Shown one piece after another: positions 23,221 through 37,929 of a DNA stretch of 64,000 bases. Source of the DNA: Thunnus maccoyii (lineage: Eukaryota > Chordata > Actinopteri > Scombriformes > Scombridae); contig NC_056546.1 of the NCBI RefSeq assembly GCF_910596095.1, positions 12,425,925 through 12,489,924 on the forward strand, written 5' to 3'. Within the stretch, counting starts at the first letter, position 1, and the number at the start of each line of letters is the position of its first letter. The notes below the pieces were generated by a model. That model did not search any database. It was given only the letters and a program-made list of their open reading frames with translations, and was not told where the DNA came from. The position numbers and the translations under genes are program-made.

Positions 23221-26200
23221 TCAGTACATCCCAGCGGTCTGAAGGAACACTCTGCCCTCTGAATTCCGCAAAGAAACACAGATTAATAATTATAATTTAA
23301 ACATTTCTCAATTTACATAAATTGTAATCAAATTAGGCAGTTCACTTCTTGAGGGTAGACCACCATGACGGCAACCGTAACAGGAAAAAGGTTTTACGCT
23401 GTTAATTCATTAATACAAATACTGTACAAGAGCCTATACAGCTTTGACCTAAGATCATTAATAAAAGATCATTAATACGTAAGGCTGGGTTGAAAGTGTT
23501 TTTCGGCCCCTGATCCCTGTTTTTGGCGATAAAACTTCCTGGCACAAAGGAACCACATCCTGCCCCGCTGTCTGACAGACAATTCCCCTTTAAATGATTT
23601 ATTACTGGGTGTTAATTATGCAAATTATGTCCAAACAAACTCGTCACGAGGACAATTAAGACAGCCTTTAATTAGTGGCCAGTTCTCTTCTTGCTTCACT
23701 GGCATTCAATTAAAAATTGCCTTTGAACAAGCTAGCTGTCTGCTACAGCGGCCCTGGCACGGCGCGGAGCAGAGGTGGGCTGGAACCATGCACTCTTTTG
23801 ATGAGGCCGGGCTAGAGATCACTGCTATTTCTTTTTCTGTCTGTTTAAGATGTTACATGTGGGATTTTCTCATTAATCTATCCCTGTGAAGACAATAATG
23901 TTGGCAAAATAAATATATTAAACGCCCGTCTCCATTAAAGCAGTAGCCTCAGTGAACTGCCTCTCGCTTCATTTAATGTTGTTCAATTTCTCAGGAGCGG
24001 TCTCCCTGTGAAATCTTTGAAAGCCCTTCCAGTAGACTGGTCAGTTGAGCATCAAAAGCAGCAGAGTAGGTGAAATAATGAAATATGATGTCCTAGCTCA
24101 GTTGATAGAAGCGAAATAAATCCCCACCAGCAGATATATCACTGTTTATTTCACGATTCTATAGTAGGAGTAAACTTTAAAGAAAACAAAGACAAGAACT
24201 GAAGTATTTTGTTACATCGCACTAAGCATGAAAGTCAATTTACCATCGATTATGAATAAGTTATTCACACAACCTTGGTGCAGTACCTTTTCAAATGTTG
24301 ATAGACATAACTTTACTTTTAAAGAAATAAATTCATATCTTTTCACACTGTCAGTATCAGTAATTGTGTGGAGAACAGCTTAAAAAACTTAAAAACCTTT
24401 TGAGTGTAATGTTTTTACTTAATGTGAGTTTTGATATTTTCTATTCTTAGGTTAAATAAAAGAATAATGTAGAATATCAAAACTCTCCAATAAGGTTGCT
24501 TGTCTTAAAGTTGACTTGTGACAGCAGCTTTTGTGCATCTTTTCTGACAAATAAATGTAAGCCAACATCATTTTTATTCATCAGAATACGTCTTTGTTTT
24601 CAGAACTTCATAGTGAGGAAGTGGTATTTGTTTATACCTTGTACTGTTGCCTTGGTGTCCAGCCTGTTGTCATCATGGTTGCTCCCATCCAAGTCCTGGG
24701 TCACGGACTCTGTGTGAGGAGGGGCTGCTGATGATTGATGGCCTGTAGCTTGGTCATTAATTAATAAAGACACTTAATTATAGGCTAATGAACAGGCAAG
24801 GCTATGTTGCACTGAAGGCTTGGTGACATTTAGTATGAAAATAAGACTAAACTCAAACTTATGAGACGAAGCAGAAATACAGAATTCATGACATCTTTAA
24901 AAAAAAAGCTTATGTATGTGTGTGTGTGTGTTTATCTGTCTGCTGGCGTACCTGTGTGTGTGTGTGTGTTTATCTGTCTGCTGGCGTACCTGTGTGTGTG
25001 TTGGCAGTGTGCAGCAGGCTGTGCTCTGCCTGATCACGGAGTTTGACCTCCTCCTCCAAGGCCTCCTGTAGTCTCCTCTTACTCCTCTTTTCCTTCTTCA
25101 GGCGCTTCTGGATCAGAACTATACAGAGAAGAAGAAGAAGGAGGGACAGATGATAAAGTATGTAAGCAAAGTAAACATGATTCAGATTATCCTAATATTT
25201 TTATGCTCGACTTCATTTGTATCTGTTGTTGTAAGAACATGTTTAATATATTTGCATGTATTCTCTGTGCTTCCTGACCTCAACTGTTGTCCAATTCCTA
25301 CATCTTTGCATCAAGAGCTTTAAGGGTCTATGAAGGTATTGTAAGCTTGGAGTGTTTGTTGTTTGGTTGTGGTTTAAATGAAATATTGATTTATAGTTAG
25401 TAAGTAAGGCCAATAAACTCCCTGCTGATTATGTCTAAACCAAAGACTTTACTTACTGCTACTGAAAGTATAATATACCGTGTGAATGTGAATGAAATCA
25501 CAACTGATGTGTTCAGAAAGGAAGTGTGACAAGTTTATGACAAAACTGAAGCATCACATTTGGGTTCAGTTGTGAAGTCGTTTTGGGTCAATTTCCGTCA
25601 CAACCTGCAAACTTCTGCATCTGCTGTGACCTCATTAAACCGACTGTCCTTGACTGGCCTTTGCTCTCAGAGCGCCGCATGTGCCAAACTTGATTTACTT
25701 TGTAGTTTACTGCCAACTTCAGTCTAATTCACCTCTGCAGAAGCTCTTGAGGGGTAAAATACAGTAGGTGTCCTCACTTCCTTATCTGATTTTCAAGTTC
25801 CTGTCGCTTGGAAGTTGATTAGACCAACCTTGTTTAGCTGCACGGGAAAAACTGTCGTGCAAATATGCAAAAATAGAACATCATGCTCATGTTTATAAGT
25901 CACAACTGGAAATTTTACACTTCGGTAGTAGCTCTTTTAGGGAGCAATCAACACTCCAGTCAACACTTGTCAGCTCAAAATAAAAATCTAAAGATAACAC
26001 TGATAGTTGAGGGTTTACTCCACTGTCTCTGCAGAGTCTACCTGAGCAATTTAAATCCATTAAGCTGTGAGATATGTGATGCTGCTGTCGCGTACCTCTG
26101 TTTTTCTGTTCCATGCTAAGCTGCCTCTCCAATGTCTCTCTGAGCTCCCTCTCCCGGACCAGCTCCATCTTCAGCTCTGTCCTCTCCAGCTGGTCCTGCT

Positions 26201-28681
26201 TCTCCTGCGCCCGGGCGTTCTCTATGGCAACCCTCAGCAGACCCTGCTTGGAGACACACAGGCACACATCAACAGGTTACACACCGAACAGAAGCCAGGA
26301 GAGATGTCTGTCTTCTTCAGACATTTCTTAATGTATACTGTAAAAATATTTTTAAATGAGCTGCAGTTAATTTAAAAAAAAGAGCAGCATGTAAAACTCA
26401 TCCTCAGGCAGTGTTTTAGTCTACTGTTGTATTCAGGTGTATAAATTCTGGATTTACTCAGGCAGGGGGGAAAAAAACAAATAAATCTGATTTTTAACCT
26501 CATGAAAGTCAAAGCTGATCTTTTAACTGCCATCACATCAGAATCAGAGGAGGTTAAAAACATGTTTTTTTCCCCCCCAGTGAAAACTCAATCCTTTCAT
26601 TGTGACTCCTCTATAACAAAGACATGTAAAATCCGAGAGGCAAGTCAGCACACGCCTATCCCAATTACTTCATATCCTAAATGTCTGCCTTGTCTGCTAT
26701 TTACCATTTCAGGAAATCCCAAAGAGGAGCTCATCTCGCTTCCTATTCATCTCAGAGTGTAATAATAATAAAACCCCGGCAGAGCCTCACCTGGATGTTC
26801 GTGAGCAGGGTCTCTATGGAGGACAAGCCTTCCGGGAAGATGAAGGGAGTGTGGTGGAGACCTGCTGGGAGCTTCTGCCCCGCAGGGTAAGATACCCTCT
26901 CACAGGCCTCCCTGCCTGATGGGGGTTTCTGGTAGACTTGTCTATCACCGCTCTCCCTAGATGTCTGGGTGGCCAAGGAGCTGTTATCTAGAAGGAAGAG
27001 AGACATTTTGATGTCTAGTCGGTAAGGTCAATATTCTTCTGGCTGAATCAGTTTAACATCTTTTTCTTATTGTCAACAAATCCCATGAAAGCACCAAAGC
27101 AACAATGAACTGATCCTTGTCTGTGTTGCCAAAACCTGATATCCTGATATACTTATTCGTCTGTTCCATAGCGCTCCATTGTTGTCCAAAACACTATTAA
27201 AAACACATCAATGAGCCACACCGTTGCACTTGGTGACATACTCCTTGATTCTGATGAACACAGGCACTGCAGCTGCAACTGAAAATATTCCCAATCAAAT
27301 GCACTATTTCTACAGTTTTATTTTATTCAGGTATCTATTTGTGACCTGTTTTTAAAGATTTTTGTCTGAAACAAATGATTTTGGGTCTGAGCAAACAGAC
27401 AGGATAGACATCAGAAAGTATTGAGAGACAAACTAAAACATTGTTTTGGTCTTTTCATGGTACACATTTCTAAAAATCATCTAAAAAGTATTTGTTTTCT
27501 TTGTCTTTTCTTGCTATTACATATTTATATTTCATGGCTTGTACATTTTGCATCTTTCTTTACTCTTTAGATTACAGCGCATTCATCTGGCGGATGCTTT
27601 TGTCCAAAACAGCTGACAAGAAGTGCATTGAACCTCAGCAGCAACAAGAGATAGATGTCATCAAAAATTGAAAATGTTTTATTCCATCCCTCGGAAACAA
27701 AACATATACATCTCTTTCATTTTCTCTTTTTCATCACTGCCTTCTGTAAAGCACTTTGAACGTTCTGTGTTTTGTAAATTAAGTCAACTAACTGTCCTGT
27801 GCCACTGACTAACGTGAGCAGTTTCCGCTATCGCCAACAACATACACATATTTCCCTGTTTAATACATTGTTTCAAAGCATTCAGGTGTTATGTTTGAGC
27901 CAAACAGTTAATGCGTCGGCCAGTGAAATATGTATGTAATCAAGGTTGAATGCAATTTTCTATAATTTGTACCTTACTAATACATTTACTTGATTTCTTG
28001 TAAACATATCAAGCCCAGCAGTAAATAGGTGTTTACACTAATTACTGTGTGCGTGTATACATACACAGAGGTCCTGGTTAGGGGTTTTGAAAATGTGGTT
28101 ACCCTTTATTAGATGGCACTCTGCCTATTGATAATGCATCACAGCTTGACATCTCCCATAAAAACAGCTAAGAAGCTGCATTATGGATGACCATCTGTTT
28201 GTAAACCTGAGAACTGCGTGTTCCCAAATCGTGACAGTGAGGGAGATGAAGATTAGCCGTTTTTCTGCATATTTTTTTTCCACACATCAGGCAGTTGCTC
28301 ACTATGCGTTTACTATCATCCGAGCCACTGAGGACGGAGACGTCCTGGGAGTCCGGCGGTTATTGGAGCAGAGACGAGTGTGAACGTGCGATGTGATATC
28401 TGGCACTTTTCTCCGTCTGTGACAAATGACAGTGTTTTCTTCACTTAGCTGACCACAGCATCTTCTGCTCCAAATCCACCCACCTCCCCTACTCTGCCTC
28501 GGCCTCACGTCTTGGCAACTGTCACATTCAAGGTGTTTCACAGATGAGAAGCAATACCCCCCCCCTCCTCTCTTTCTCCCTCTTTCTTGCTAAAAGCATT
28601 GCTCTGTAGAGAAAGGTAATTAGCAGGTGCTGGCGAGCTCAGCGGAGGGCATCCAACTACACTCCTGTGGCTCACATACAG

Positions 28682-28712
<31 letters not shown>

Positions 28713-29211
28713 AACACACATTCGTACCCGCTGAAGTGCGCAGTCAGCAGCGTGGGCTCCCCAGGCTCCTTGGATGTGACTGATCCTTTATTGAGTTACT
28801 GTTTTACGCCTACTTTACCTCACACTCACACACACGTTTGGCATAAATACACACACACACACGTACACACGGCTGCCAGCTCGTTTGATCATTTACCCAT
28901 CTCCCTAACCAAGGTCACTGTCTGTTTTTCTCTTTTCTCCCAACTTCATCTCCCTTTTTCCCCTCTCTTATTCCTCTCCCACCCGTCCCCAGGGCTAATG
29001 AACATCACCACGTGAAGACTGCCAGTCAGCGGAAGAGAACTGGAGGGAGGGAGGGAGAAAAAGACAGAGACAGAGAGAGAATAAAATTCTGCTGATGTTT
29101 GGTTAATGGGAGTGAGGTGTCAGGGATGGCCTCTGATCTCTGCTGCATGGATACGTTGTTCAAAGACCACTGAAACAGCACACACAGCCAAAACCGTCTC
29201 ACACACATGCC

Positions 29212-29260
<49 letters not shown>

Positions 29261-32200
29261 ACAATGGATTGACAGAATGACAGCGCTGAAGTGCTCTTTG
29301 AAACTCCATGATAAACCTATCCTGTGATGTTCTAGGTCAAATACAAAAGCATGCAATCCAGCAAATGTACATGCGTTTCATTTGCATGCAGGAAAATCAA
29401 TTGAAAATCAATTGCATAAATGCGATGTGTGATGCGTGGCATTCATGTTGCTGGTGCCATCACTGCTTTGTCAATATGTTCACAGATACCTGACAGCATC
29501 TGAAACCTTACCTGGGAGGCCTTTGTGATTTTTAGATTCGATTACTGAATAATGTGATTCAGTATTAGAATACATTTACACAGGCGCGTGCACACACATA
29601 CAAACTCTCCGTTTCTCTCCCTCTCTCTCCCTCTCTCGCTGTAGATTTCTGCTGACTGTTTGTCCTTGAGCAGTCCTCATTAAGCTAATGCAAACCTCCC
29701 TGACAGAGAGAACCAAACAACTGACGTTGCAGCACCGTGGCAACGCGGGCCCTAACGACAGGGAGGCGGTCGTTATGCAGATGAGGTCCAGCTGAGAGCG
29801 CGGGAGGCCGCCTGGCTCGTTAGGCCGCGGCCCGGCAAATGGCTCGCTAATGTAACACCGCTTCCTGGTCTAATGGAGCCCTGTTTTGCAGAATTATTTG
29901 TCTTTGCTCTCCGTGGGAAGCCAGGGAGGCCACCGACAGCGAGGAAGAGAGGAGGAGGAAAGGAGGTAGAGAGAAGGGGTGAGTGAATCCTTATCGACCT
30001 GTTACTGAGATATTTCTCTCTTGTCAACCTATTAGACGCCCTTTCTCTTTTAAAATAAATACTAGAGACGAAACCATCACACGGTTGCCACAAGTTTAGA
30101 AATCCAGAGTATTCTGTGACGACATAGATGGATGGATTGTTCAAAGCATTAAAACCTGAGGCTTTGCTCAGCTCATTGAAACTGAATGCTTGTTGTACTG
30201 TATTGACAGGCTTTGTCCCATGGCAACTGCTCTGTCCAAGAAATAATCATTACTCATTAACAATCATTAAATGATTAATCACCTTAGCAAGAAATTCTTT
30301 GAAAACAGCAAAAACTTGACCTTTGAAGTGAAGCTGACACTGTTGTTCAGTAAATGAAAGTAATGCAACTCAGTTAGAAGACAGATACATCTAAATACAA
30401 GATTAAATTTACATTTAAATTTGGGATTAAATAAAAGTTCTGCTGAACCAGAACCAAAGCTGATTTAACCTATATGAATATACCGGTATATCTCACCTCT
30501 GTCAGTGTGGCCCCTCTTGTGTTCCTTGCTGTATTCTACTGAAGTCCTGTCTGTCTCTCTGGCCCCCGCCACCATACCGGGAGAATGTCCTAACACGCTG
30601 TGACTGTGACTCGATGACAGGCCGTCATGGAGCGCGTCTGGAAAGATGATATGAAAAGTCAAAAAGATCATACAATCTTAACAGGTTTTCCTTGTGATGT
30701 TCAAAAGCATGCGTCATTTTCTACTTTCGAATTAGCTCATCGCGTGCAGATCACACAGGTAAGTACGTACGTGTGGTTTCCGCAGTGCGTTCTGTGTGAG
30801 ACGGTGAACTCGACACGCTGCTGCTGTGATTGGATGACATCTGAGCTTCCTCCAATGACGGGGAAGGGGAGGGGCTGTCACGCACTCGTTCCTACAGAAC
30901 AACAAATATTATCATAGGATCAAATGAATGAAATGATGGCTTAAGTTCAGCACATAATAATAAAGACAACACGAAACTTCGGACACAATACTGTCCTACA
31001 AAAGGAGAGAGCAGTAATTACTGAAACCGAAATTGATGAAAAATGGGTTTAAACTTTTTTAGGCTTGCCAGCAAACTGTGTGACAGGTTGTAAGGTTGTA
31101 ATGCTTCCATTTTTATGCCTTTTTAAAGCTGATAATCCTACTAAAATCACTGGCATAGACCATGCATGATACCTAAAAATGTAGATACACACTCTGTCTT
31201 TGGATAATCTTCAAGAAATGCAAAGGGAAAATGCAGTGTCTACAATTATGTGTTTTGTTTTAGCATTTGTGTCCATTTGAACACTGATTTGAGAAAATAC
31301 TACTTTAAAATGATACTTTATGTTGATTATTTTTTATTAACAATTCATATTTATATTATTCATAGGGATTAAGTATATGTCTGTTTTATTTTGTCTTTCT
31401 GTCAATCCCATATTAGAATTTATAATGAAATTTAAGTATGTGATTTAAAGGTAACTTAAACACACCAAATTGCATGAAGAGTTAAAAGCTGAGGCTGCAG
31501 TTACTGCTACACTGCTAAGCTAAGCCAGTTACCTTTTAGCAGTTCAGTTGCTTTTTTTCTTCATCATGACTGCATTTAGCTAAGCTTACATAGTTATGTT
31601 GATTACTAAATTACCAACATGTCAGTTCATCCTCTCAGATATTTTTCAATTACAACAAGACCTAAGGGGGAAAAAAATAGCTTTAGCTATCAAAAGCTAG
31701 TTTTGATATTAGCTGATTAGCTGTCCACCACTCAGTTTACACTACAGTGAGCGGTACATTAAGATTTTGGACATATGGATCATCATCATTTTGTGTAACA
31801 ACTGACAGGTGCAGAGTCGGGATTCAGACACTATGGCTGAGGGTAAAAATGAGTGACTTCAGACACAGCCATCTTCCTTTAGCTGTCTAAGTACAGTAAG
31901 TGTGATGGCATGTTCTAACACCCAGACATTTTCACAGAAATGTTAACAGCATTTATGTGGTAAAACCTCAAACTCATTTTTAACCAAATATTTAGTTACT
32001 ACCCTTTGGCTTTATAGAATCATCCACAGGAAAAGTTAATCTTTAGAGAAAGGCTTGGAAATATGGCATTCTTTGGTTTTACCAGAACAATTTGGGCTCA
32101 TTCCAATAAGCCTGGAAACTTTTTCCAAATCCTTGGGACCCAGTCGTTAGGAAAAACAATGGTCTGCATCCTTAAAATTATGACCGGACTTATGACTTCC

Positions 32201-35200
32201 TGCTTCTGACGAGAACATGATGAGATATCACACTTTGTGAGGACTGATGCCTTCAACATGACATTTCTGGTAAAATATAATAATTCCAAAGCCCTATGAA
32301 TTAGTCTTAAGAGTGACAGGATTGTTTTTAAGTAAAGTGACCACTTGGCCAAGACGGTCCAAGTTTCTGTCTGTATGCAGGATACTCAAAAACTTATAAA
32401 TAGATACGGGATTGGCCTTAAGCCATGGAACAACTGATTACATTCTGGTAGTGATCCAGATGTGTGATATCCACCAGCAGACAATTACCAGTTTTTAGCC
32501 ATAACTATGGATGTAAAAGAGATCAACTGTACTCTAAAATCTGTGTGTAAAGGATCACAAGATCCATTTATTTTAAAATTTAAGTGATAAGAAAGATGTC
32601 TTTGAATGTTGGAAAACTATTTAATATATTGGCCGTAATTTTTTTAATGATGGTGTGTATGATTTATGATTTTACGATTAAATTTTTTAAATTTTATTTT
32701 GAAACACCACACTTTTGTGTAACTAAAACAGAGTTCCCAAGTGTCTCATGGATTCAGACAATTGTTGGCAGGTGGTCAGACCCACCAGGCTGATGGGCCT
32801 CTGAGTTCACCTTAATGACGGAGGTGGGAGCCCTGGCAGAGGGGTTGCCGTGGAGCTGCGCCACGTTGGCCATGCTGGCCAGCGTGCTCAGTCGGTTCAT
32901 CTGGCCCATCGCCATGGAAACGGAGGCCGGTGCCAGGCTGGCAGGGATCAGAGGATGTGACATCATCATGAAGGGCAACTGGTCCAGCACTGTGGGGGGG
33001 TGGGGGGGGGGGGGTAGAATAAAATAGAATAGAATAGAGCGTCACTGAAGGAGAGAGAGCACAGTAGAGTGAGAGACTGTTGCTTCTTATATGGCAAAGG
33101 TCAGACCAGCAGCTCTGTTTAAAGGCCATCAAAGCTGCACAATACATGCACCCAACATGAAACAGGTCTCGACTCTCTCTTCTTTCATTTTTCAGGTGTA
33201 TTTATCTCTCACAGCTTACAGGCCTTCCTCTGCTGTAGTGTGCACTGAACTGAAAGCCCTGCGTGTCTCTGGATCTCTGATGACAGGATTGAAACTGTAC
33301 ACCAATATCATTCCTCTGTGATGTCAATATTACCTGGATGACTGCTCTGCTTCTAAAGCACGACTCGAAAATATGTGCGTGTGCGTGTGTGTGTGTGTGC
33401 GTGTCAAAGGTTTAGGGAGCATGAAAAAGATGAGCACAGGAGGAATGCGATAGTAATAAGTGAGGAGAGAGAGTCGAAGAAAAGGGAAGGAAGTAGAAGA
33501 GAGGTTGTCAAACTCTCGTCCTGCTCGTTACAACACAAATATATAAAGACAGTGAAGGCCTAAAGATGTTGTTGTGACGCTTTCAATGCTTTTTGTGTGT
33601 GAGTGTCACCTGCAAAAACACATGTGAGCCTTTCTGGAGTTATTAAAAACTGGCTGACTTTTCCTTCAGTGCCCCTGAGTTCTTGACGATAATCCAACAC
33701 GTTTTCAGCAGTTGAAACCAAACTCTTATTATCTTGGCCAATCTGTTGTTCGCACTCCTCTCTTTAAGACAAGCATCCACTATCTTTAAAGAAAATCCTT
33801 CCTCTCAACAGCACCCCAGTGGGCTGTTGCGGTCCCTCTATTCATGAAACAAACAATTGTGTTGGATGGGGGGGGGGGGGGGGGGGGGGGGGGGGGTGTG
33901 GGGGGAGAAAATGACATAAATATTTATCATTTAATAAAAGGAAAAACAAAAACAAAAGAAACACAGGGAGGAAGTGGAACAAAAGAAGCTGATGGCAGTC
34001 CTGGTGCTGGGCCAGCAATGCACGCTGGGTAATTATAAACACAAAGGAAAAAATCTTGGACTCTATTCCACACAATTGTCACAAATAATAGAACGAGTGG
34101 ATGGAAACAAAAAAAAAAAAGGCTATCCAAAGAGGAGAGATGAAATAGAACAAATAAAGAAGAGAAAGAGAGAAAAAAGGAAAGGAAAAAGAGAAAGAAA
34201 GAAAAGGCAAACTAAGAAATAAAGGGTGAGGCGTTGACTTCATGAGTCGGGCTCGCCGGACATATGCGCAGAGCTTTGTGCATTTGGCAGATTAGTCTCT
34301 CTCTTGCCCAGAGCAGAAACCAATCCAAACAAAAGATCTGTCTGAATGGAGCTAAACAACCAGATGCTCCGACAATTAACTAGCAGCCAACTCCAAATAT
34401 TAAACCTCGGTTAGAAACCAGCGCTCCACTTTTGTCACACCCCCCCTCCCCCCCACCCTCCCCCCTATAATTTCATTTTCACTCTCATTCTCTCCTTCTG
34501 AACTCTGTCCACCACCACCACCAACAACCACCAACCCCCCCCCCTTCACTTTCTCTGCCCTCCCATCACTCGCTCTTATGTTTCATTAAAAAACATCAAA
34601 AGTCAAAGTGCTTCTCTTATGTCTATCCAAACAAACCATTACTGTAAACAAACAGTTAGTGTAAATTTCCCAGAAGATCTTGTTAAATGCAGAAATGGCC
34701 GCTCCCGCTTTTCCCCGGCCCATAAGGTGTCACACTCAGCATTTGTGAGTGTGTGCGTGTGTGTGTAATCCGAGATTGCCTTTGTAGTGGTTAAAGCTCC
34801 GGTAGGGGCCTATCCTTCCCATAAGGCCGTGGGTGGCGGTATGGAAAAAACAAATCGTGCTTATGTGTGTATGTATGCCTGCCTGTGTGCTCTTTGTGTG
34901 TGTGTGTGTGTGTTTCCACTTGACTCTATAGTGATTAAGCTTTACAGGTTTATAATGGCTGGTGGTAACCATGCCACCTAACTGCACACAGATGCTGGCC
35001 GTCTTAACTGAGTGTATACAATGGTAAACAAAGCTTAAGACTGGGAGTGTTTACAGACAGGAAAAAAAAAAAACACAAAAAAGGAACAGTAGAGGGCTTA
35101 AAGATACACTTGTAATTTCAAAAAAAAGCACAAGGACAATCTCTTCTTCATCATATCTGTCCCGCAGCCTTGCAGTGCACTCCACATGTTAGTGTGTATA

Positions 35201-35338
35201 TGTGTATGTGTGTGTGTGTGTGTGTCCCAGGTTCATAGCGTATTCCACACAGACCTCCATAAGCCCTGTCATCTGTCTAAACACACTGATGTCGCTTTAA
35301 CCTGTCGATAACTGTGGGGGCGGTGCATCCGACTTGTT

Positions 35339-35376
<38 letters not shown>

Positions 35377-37449
35377 TGCGCTCGCATGAAAGCGTGCGCG
35401 TGTCCCGCTCCGCCATCGATTGTCCAGCGTTTGTCGTTTGCATTCAGGATAGTGAATTAGAGAGAAGACTATTGATTTGGCTTCAGCCTCTCATCTTATT
35501 CATCTCTCTATCAACCCCGCTTGCGCTCGCTGTCATCCTACTTTTGCTCCACTTTTGCCGGCTCGCTCTCCTTCTACTGCAAAGCCTGAGATCGACGCAA
35601 ACGGAGGGGACGGTTTTGTGTTAGGTGTGAGTAAAAATGACACCTGCACGAGTAATGAGCGACTAGTAGAAATCAGCTCCATGATGAGGTGATTCTATGC
35701 TTTTCAAGGGTAAAATAAAGCTTTAAATTCTCCATCTGTGTCATCTGATTTTTTTTTACTGTAAATGAGGTCACACTGTTTAAAGCAAAGACTTTCTTTC
35801 TTCCTGATTTCCTTTTACCATATATGAACATATGTTATTCATGTTGAGCATGAGTAATTTATGTTGAGCATGAGTAACAGAGCTGTTTTGGGTCTATGTT
35901 CTCTTGAAGTGATGACTAATAAGTACTAATGATTTGCGGGGAACATTTTGAGGCTACAGAGCGGATGACCAACTGTGTTTTTCCAGAAACATTTCCTGAA
36001 TCTCATTGGATCCCACAAGTATGCAAACAAATCCAAGCTGAAGCAAATATTCACACACAGGCATTTATCATGACCTGAAATGTGAAAAAAAAAAAAAAAT
36101 GGTGATAAAGAACACAAATCTGCTCCTTATGTTTTGATGGTTTGGATTACCTGACCCAGATGTCTATTTCATCTGAAAGCCTGACTAATCCCTGCTGCAG
36201 TTTGTTTTTCATTCACTGTCTCTCGAAAGGAAACGCACAGGCAACAGAGGTGATGTCACATCCTGGTTTTAATCAGCTTGGTTCAGCAGCCGCACACGCA
36301 AACACAGCTGCTCAAGTCGTATTGACTTGGCATCGCAGATGTGTACGGACAACAACCGTGCGACGTGTTATACGACCGTAATTAAACATTTCGCACGCAT
36401 GCATATGTTTGTGTGTGTGTATGTGTGTGGACAGACAGACAGACAGACGAGAATGAGACTCACCCAACCCGGGATTGTGATCACCGTTCTCTCCGTTTGG
36501 CCCGCCATGTTGTTGGTTGCTGTGGTAACCGGCCATCGCCTCAAGCTTGATCTTCTTGGCTAGGGCAGACAGATCTGAGAGGACAGATAGAAAGAAAGAC
36601 AGAAAAGGAAGGAGAGAAAGAAAGAAGAAAAAAAAAAAAAAAGAATCAATAAGAGCCAGATCAATGGCCCCGGTGGAGGATTAGAGCAGTGGGCAGGCAG
36701 GAGGTTGTCATGGGAAGACAGAGGCCAACCATTCATTCTGACTGCACCGCTGCACTGGCCATTTAGTTTTCCAGGGAATCAGCAGTGATAGGAACAAGCC
36801 AAGACATTCATCTCTCCCACACGGGGACATCACATCCCACAGCACAGCACACAGGACGACACTCTCCACCTCTTGCCAGAAAGTACTTCTTTATCAGTAT
36901 AAATTAGAAGCATTAGAAAAAACTTTTTAATAGAGGTTGCGCTCTTCTGGATAATACCGAATTGCAGAGTGACAAAATGTGGCAGGAGGGCTGAGCTGCA
37001 TTTTAATTTGTGTCTTGAACCTCAGAAGGTAGTTTGACCCACAGAGCAACCTTTAAAACTCTTATCTTATGCCACAGAAAATTAAATATCTCTTGCACTA
37101 ATACAGACAAACACGGTGAATTATTAAAGTTGGACAAACCACGCAACTGTGCAAACACCGCTGAGGAAATACAAACAAACCATAAGTCTTAATTTCCTGA
37201 TCGTGGATACATCTAAACATTTGCAACAAATTGAACTGCTGAGTGTTTTTCTTTTTTTTTCTCCCCCCCCCGGTACACAATGGGCGTCTGAGGTGAATAG
37301 TCTGCTCTGTCCGAGACGTCGACAACCACAACAAATTGTTCCTTTTCTTCTCATCTTCTCTCCTTCTCTTCCCTTCTCTCCTCCCATCCCCTCTCCTTAC
37401 TTTACCTTTTCAAATGTCAGCATCACAGCGGGACATAAGCCACCGCGTC

Positions 37450-37481
<32 letters not shown>

Positions 37482-37887
37482 GCAAGAGGGCGAGAAAAAA
37501 GACTAAGGAGGATCACATCAAAGATTTTTCCTGCCTTTTACGCTCAAATGTCCTCCCTCTCTCTGTCTCTTTCTCCCCTCTCATGTGGCCAGTTCTAATC
37601 AGTAGCGCTGACATTGCCGCCGTGCCCTCTCCTTTGGTGGAAAAAGACTCTTTTCCCACTGAGAAAGATGCTCTTGAACGCTCGTGCATACACAACACTC
37701 ACAAATACACACACACACACACACACACTCGAGCACCTTTGAACAGTGAGAGGAAGCGGAGGCTAATAGAAAATGGCTTCTTTTGAGGCGGGGAATGAAA
37801 AGATCAGGTTGCAGCGAAGAGCACAAAGCCAAGGGCAACTTTGAGAGCGGTGAGGTGCCAACAATTACTTTTCTCCCTTTCTCTGTT

Positions 37888-37929
<42 letters not shown>

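Larger units (their letters stand above)
32990..36463 (-). other. dach1 intron 3
   Basis: It starts with a poly-C splice tract on the transcript strand (plus G runs 32,994-33,014). It also holds a 29-base G run, purine-rich sequence at 34,080-34,220, TG arrays near 34,894 and 35,346, and two repeat-free blocks (about 33,640-33,830 and 34,220-34,430). I searched by eye for the human exon coding the SWDKE...HLLPNG linker and did not find it. Confidence 0.5.

Noticed and set aside
35832-35880. Two direct repeats of atgttgagcatgagtaa as a CRISPR-like or regulatory array
   Set aside because: Only two units with a 20-bp period and no spacers; a simple tandem duplication in an intron.
37149-37598. 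149-codon plus-strand frame in dach1 intron 2
   Set aside because: Crosses C runs and a TG array; no recognisable domain and no splice partners.
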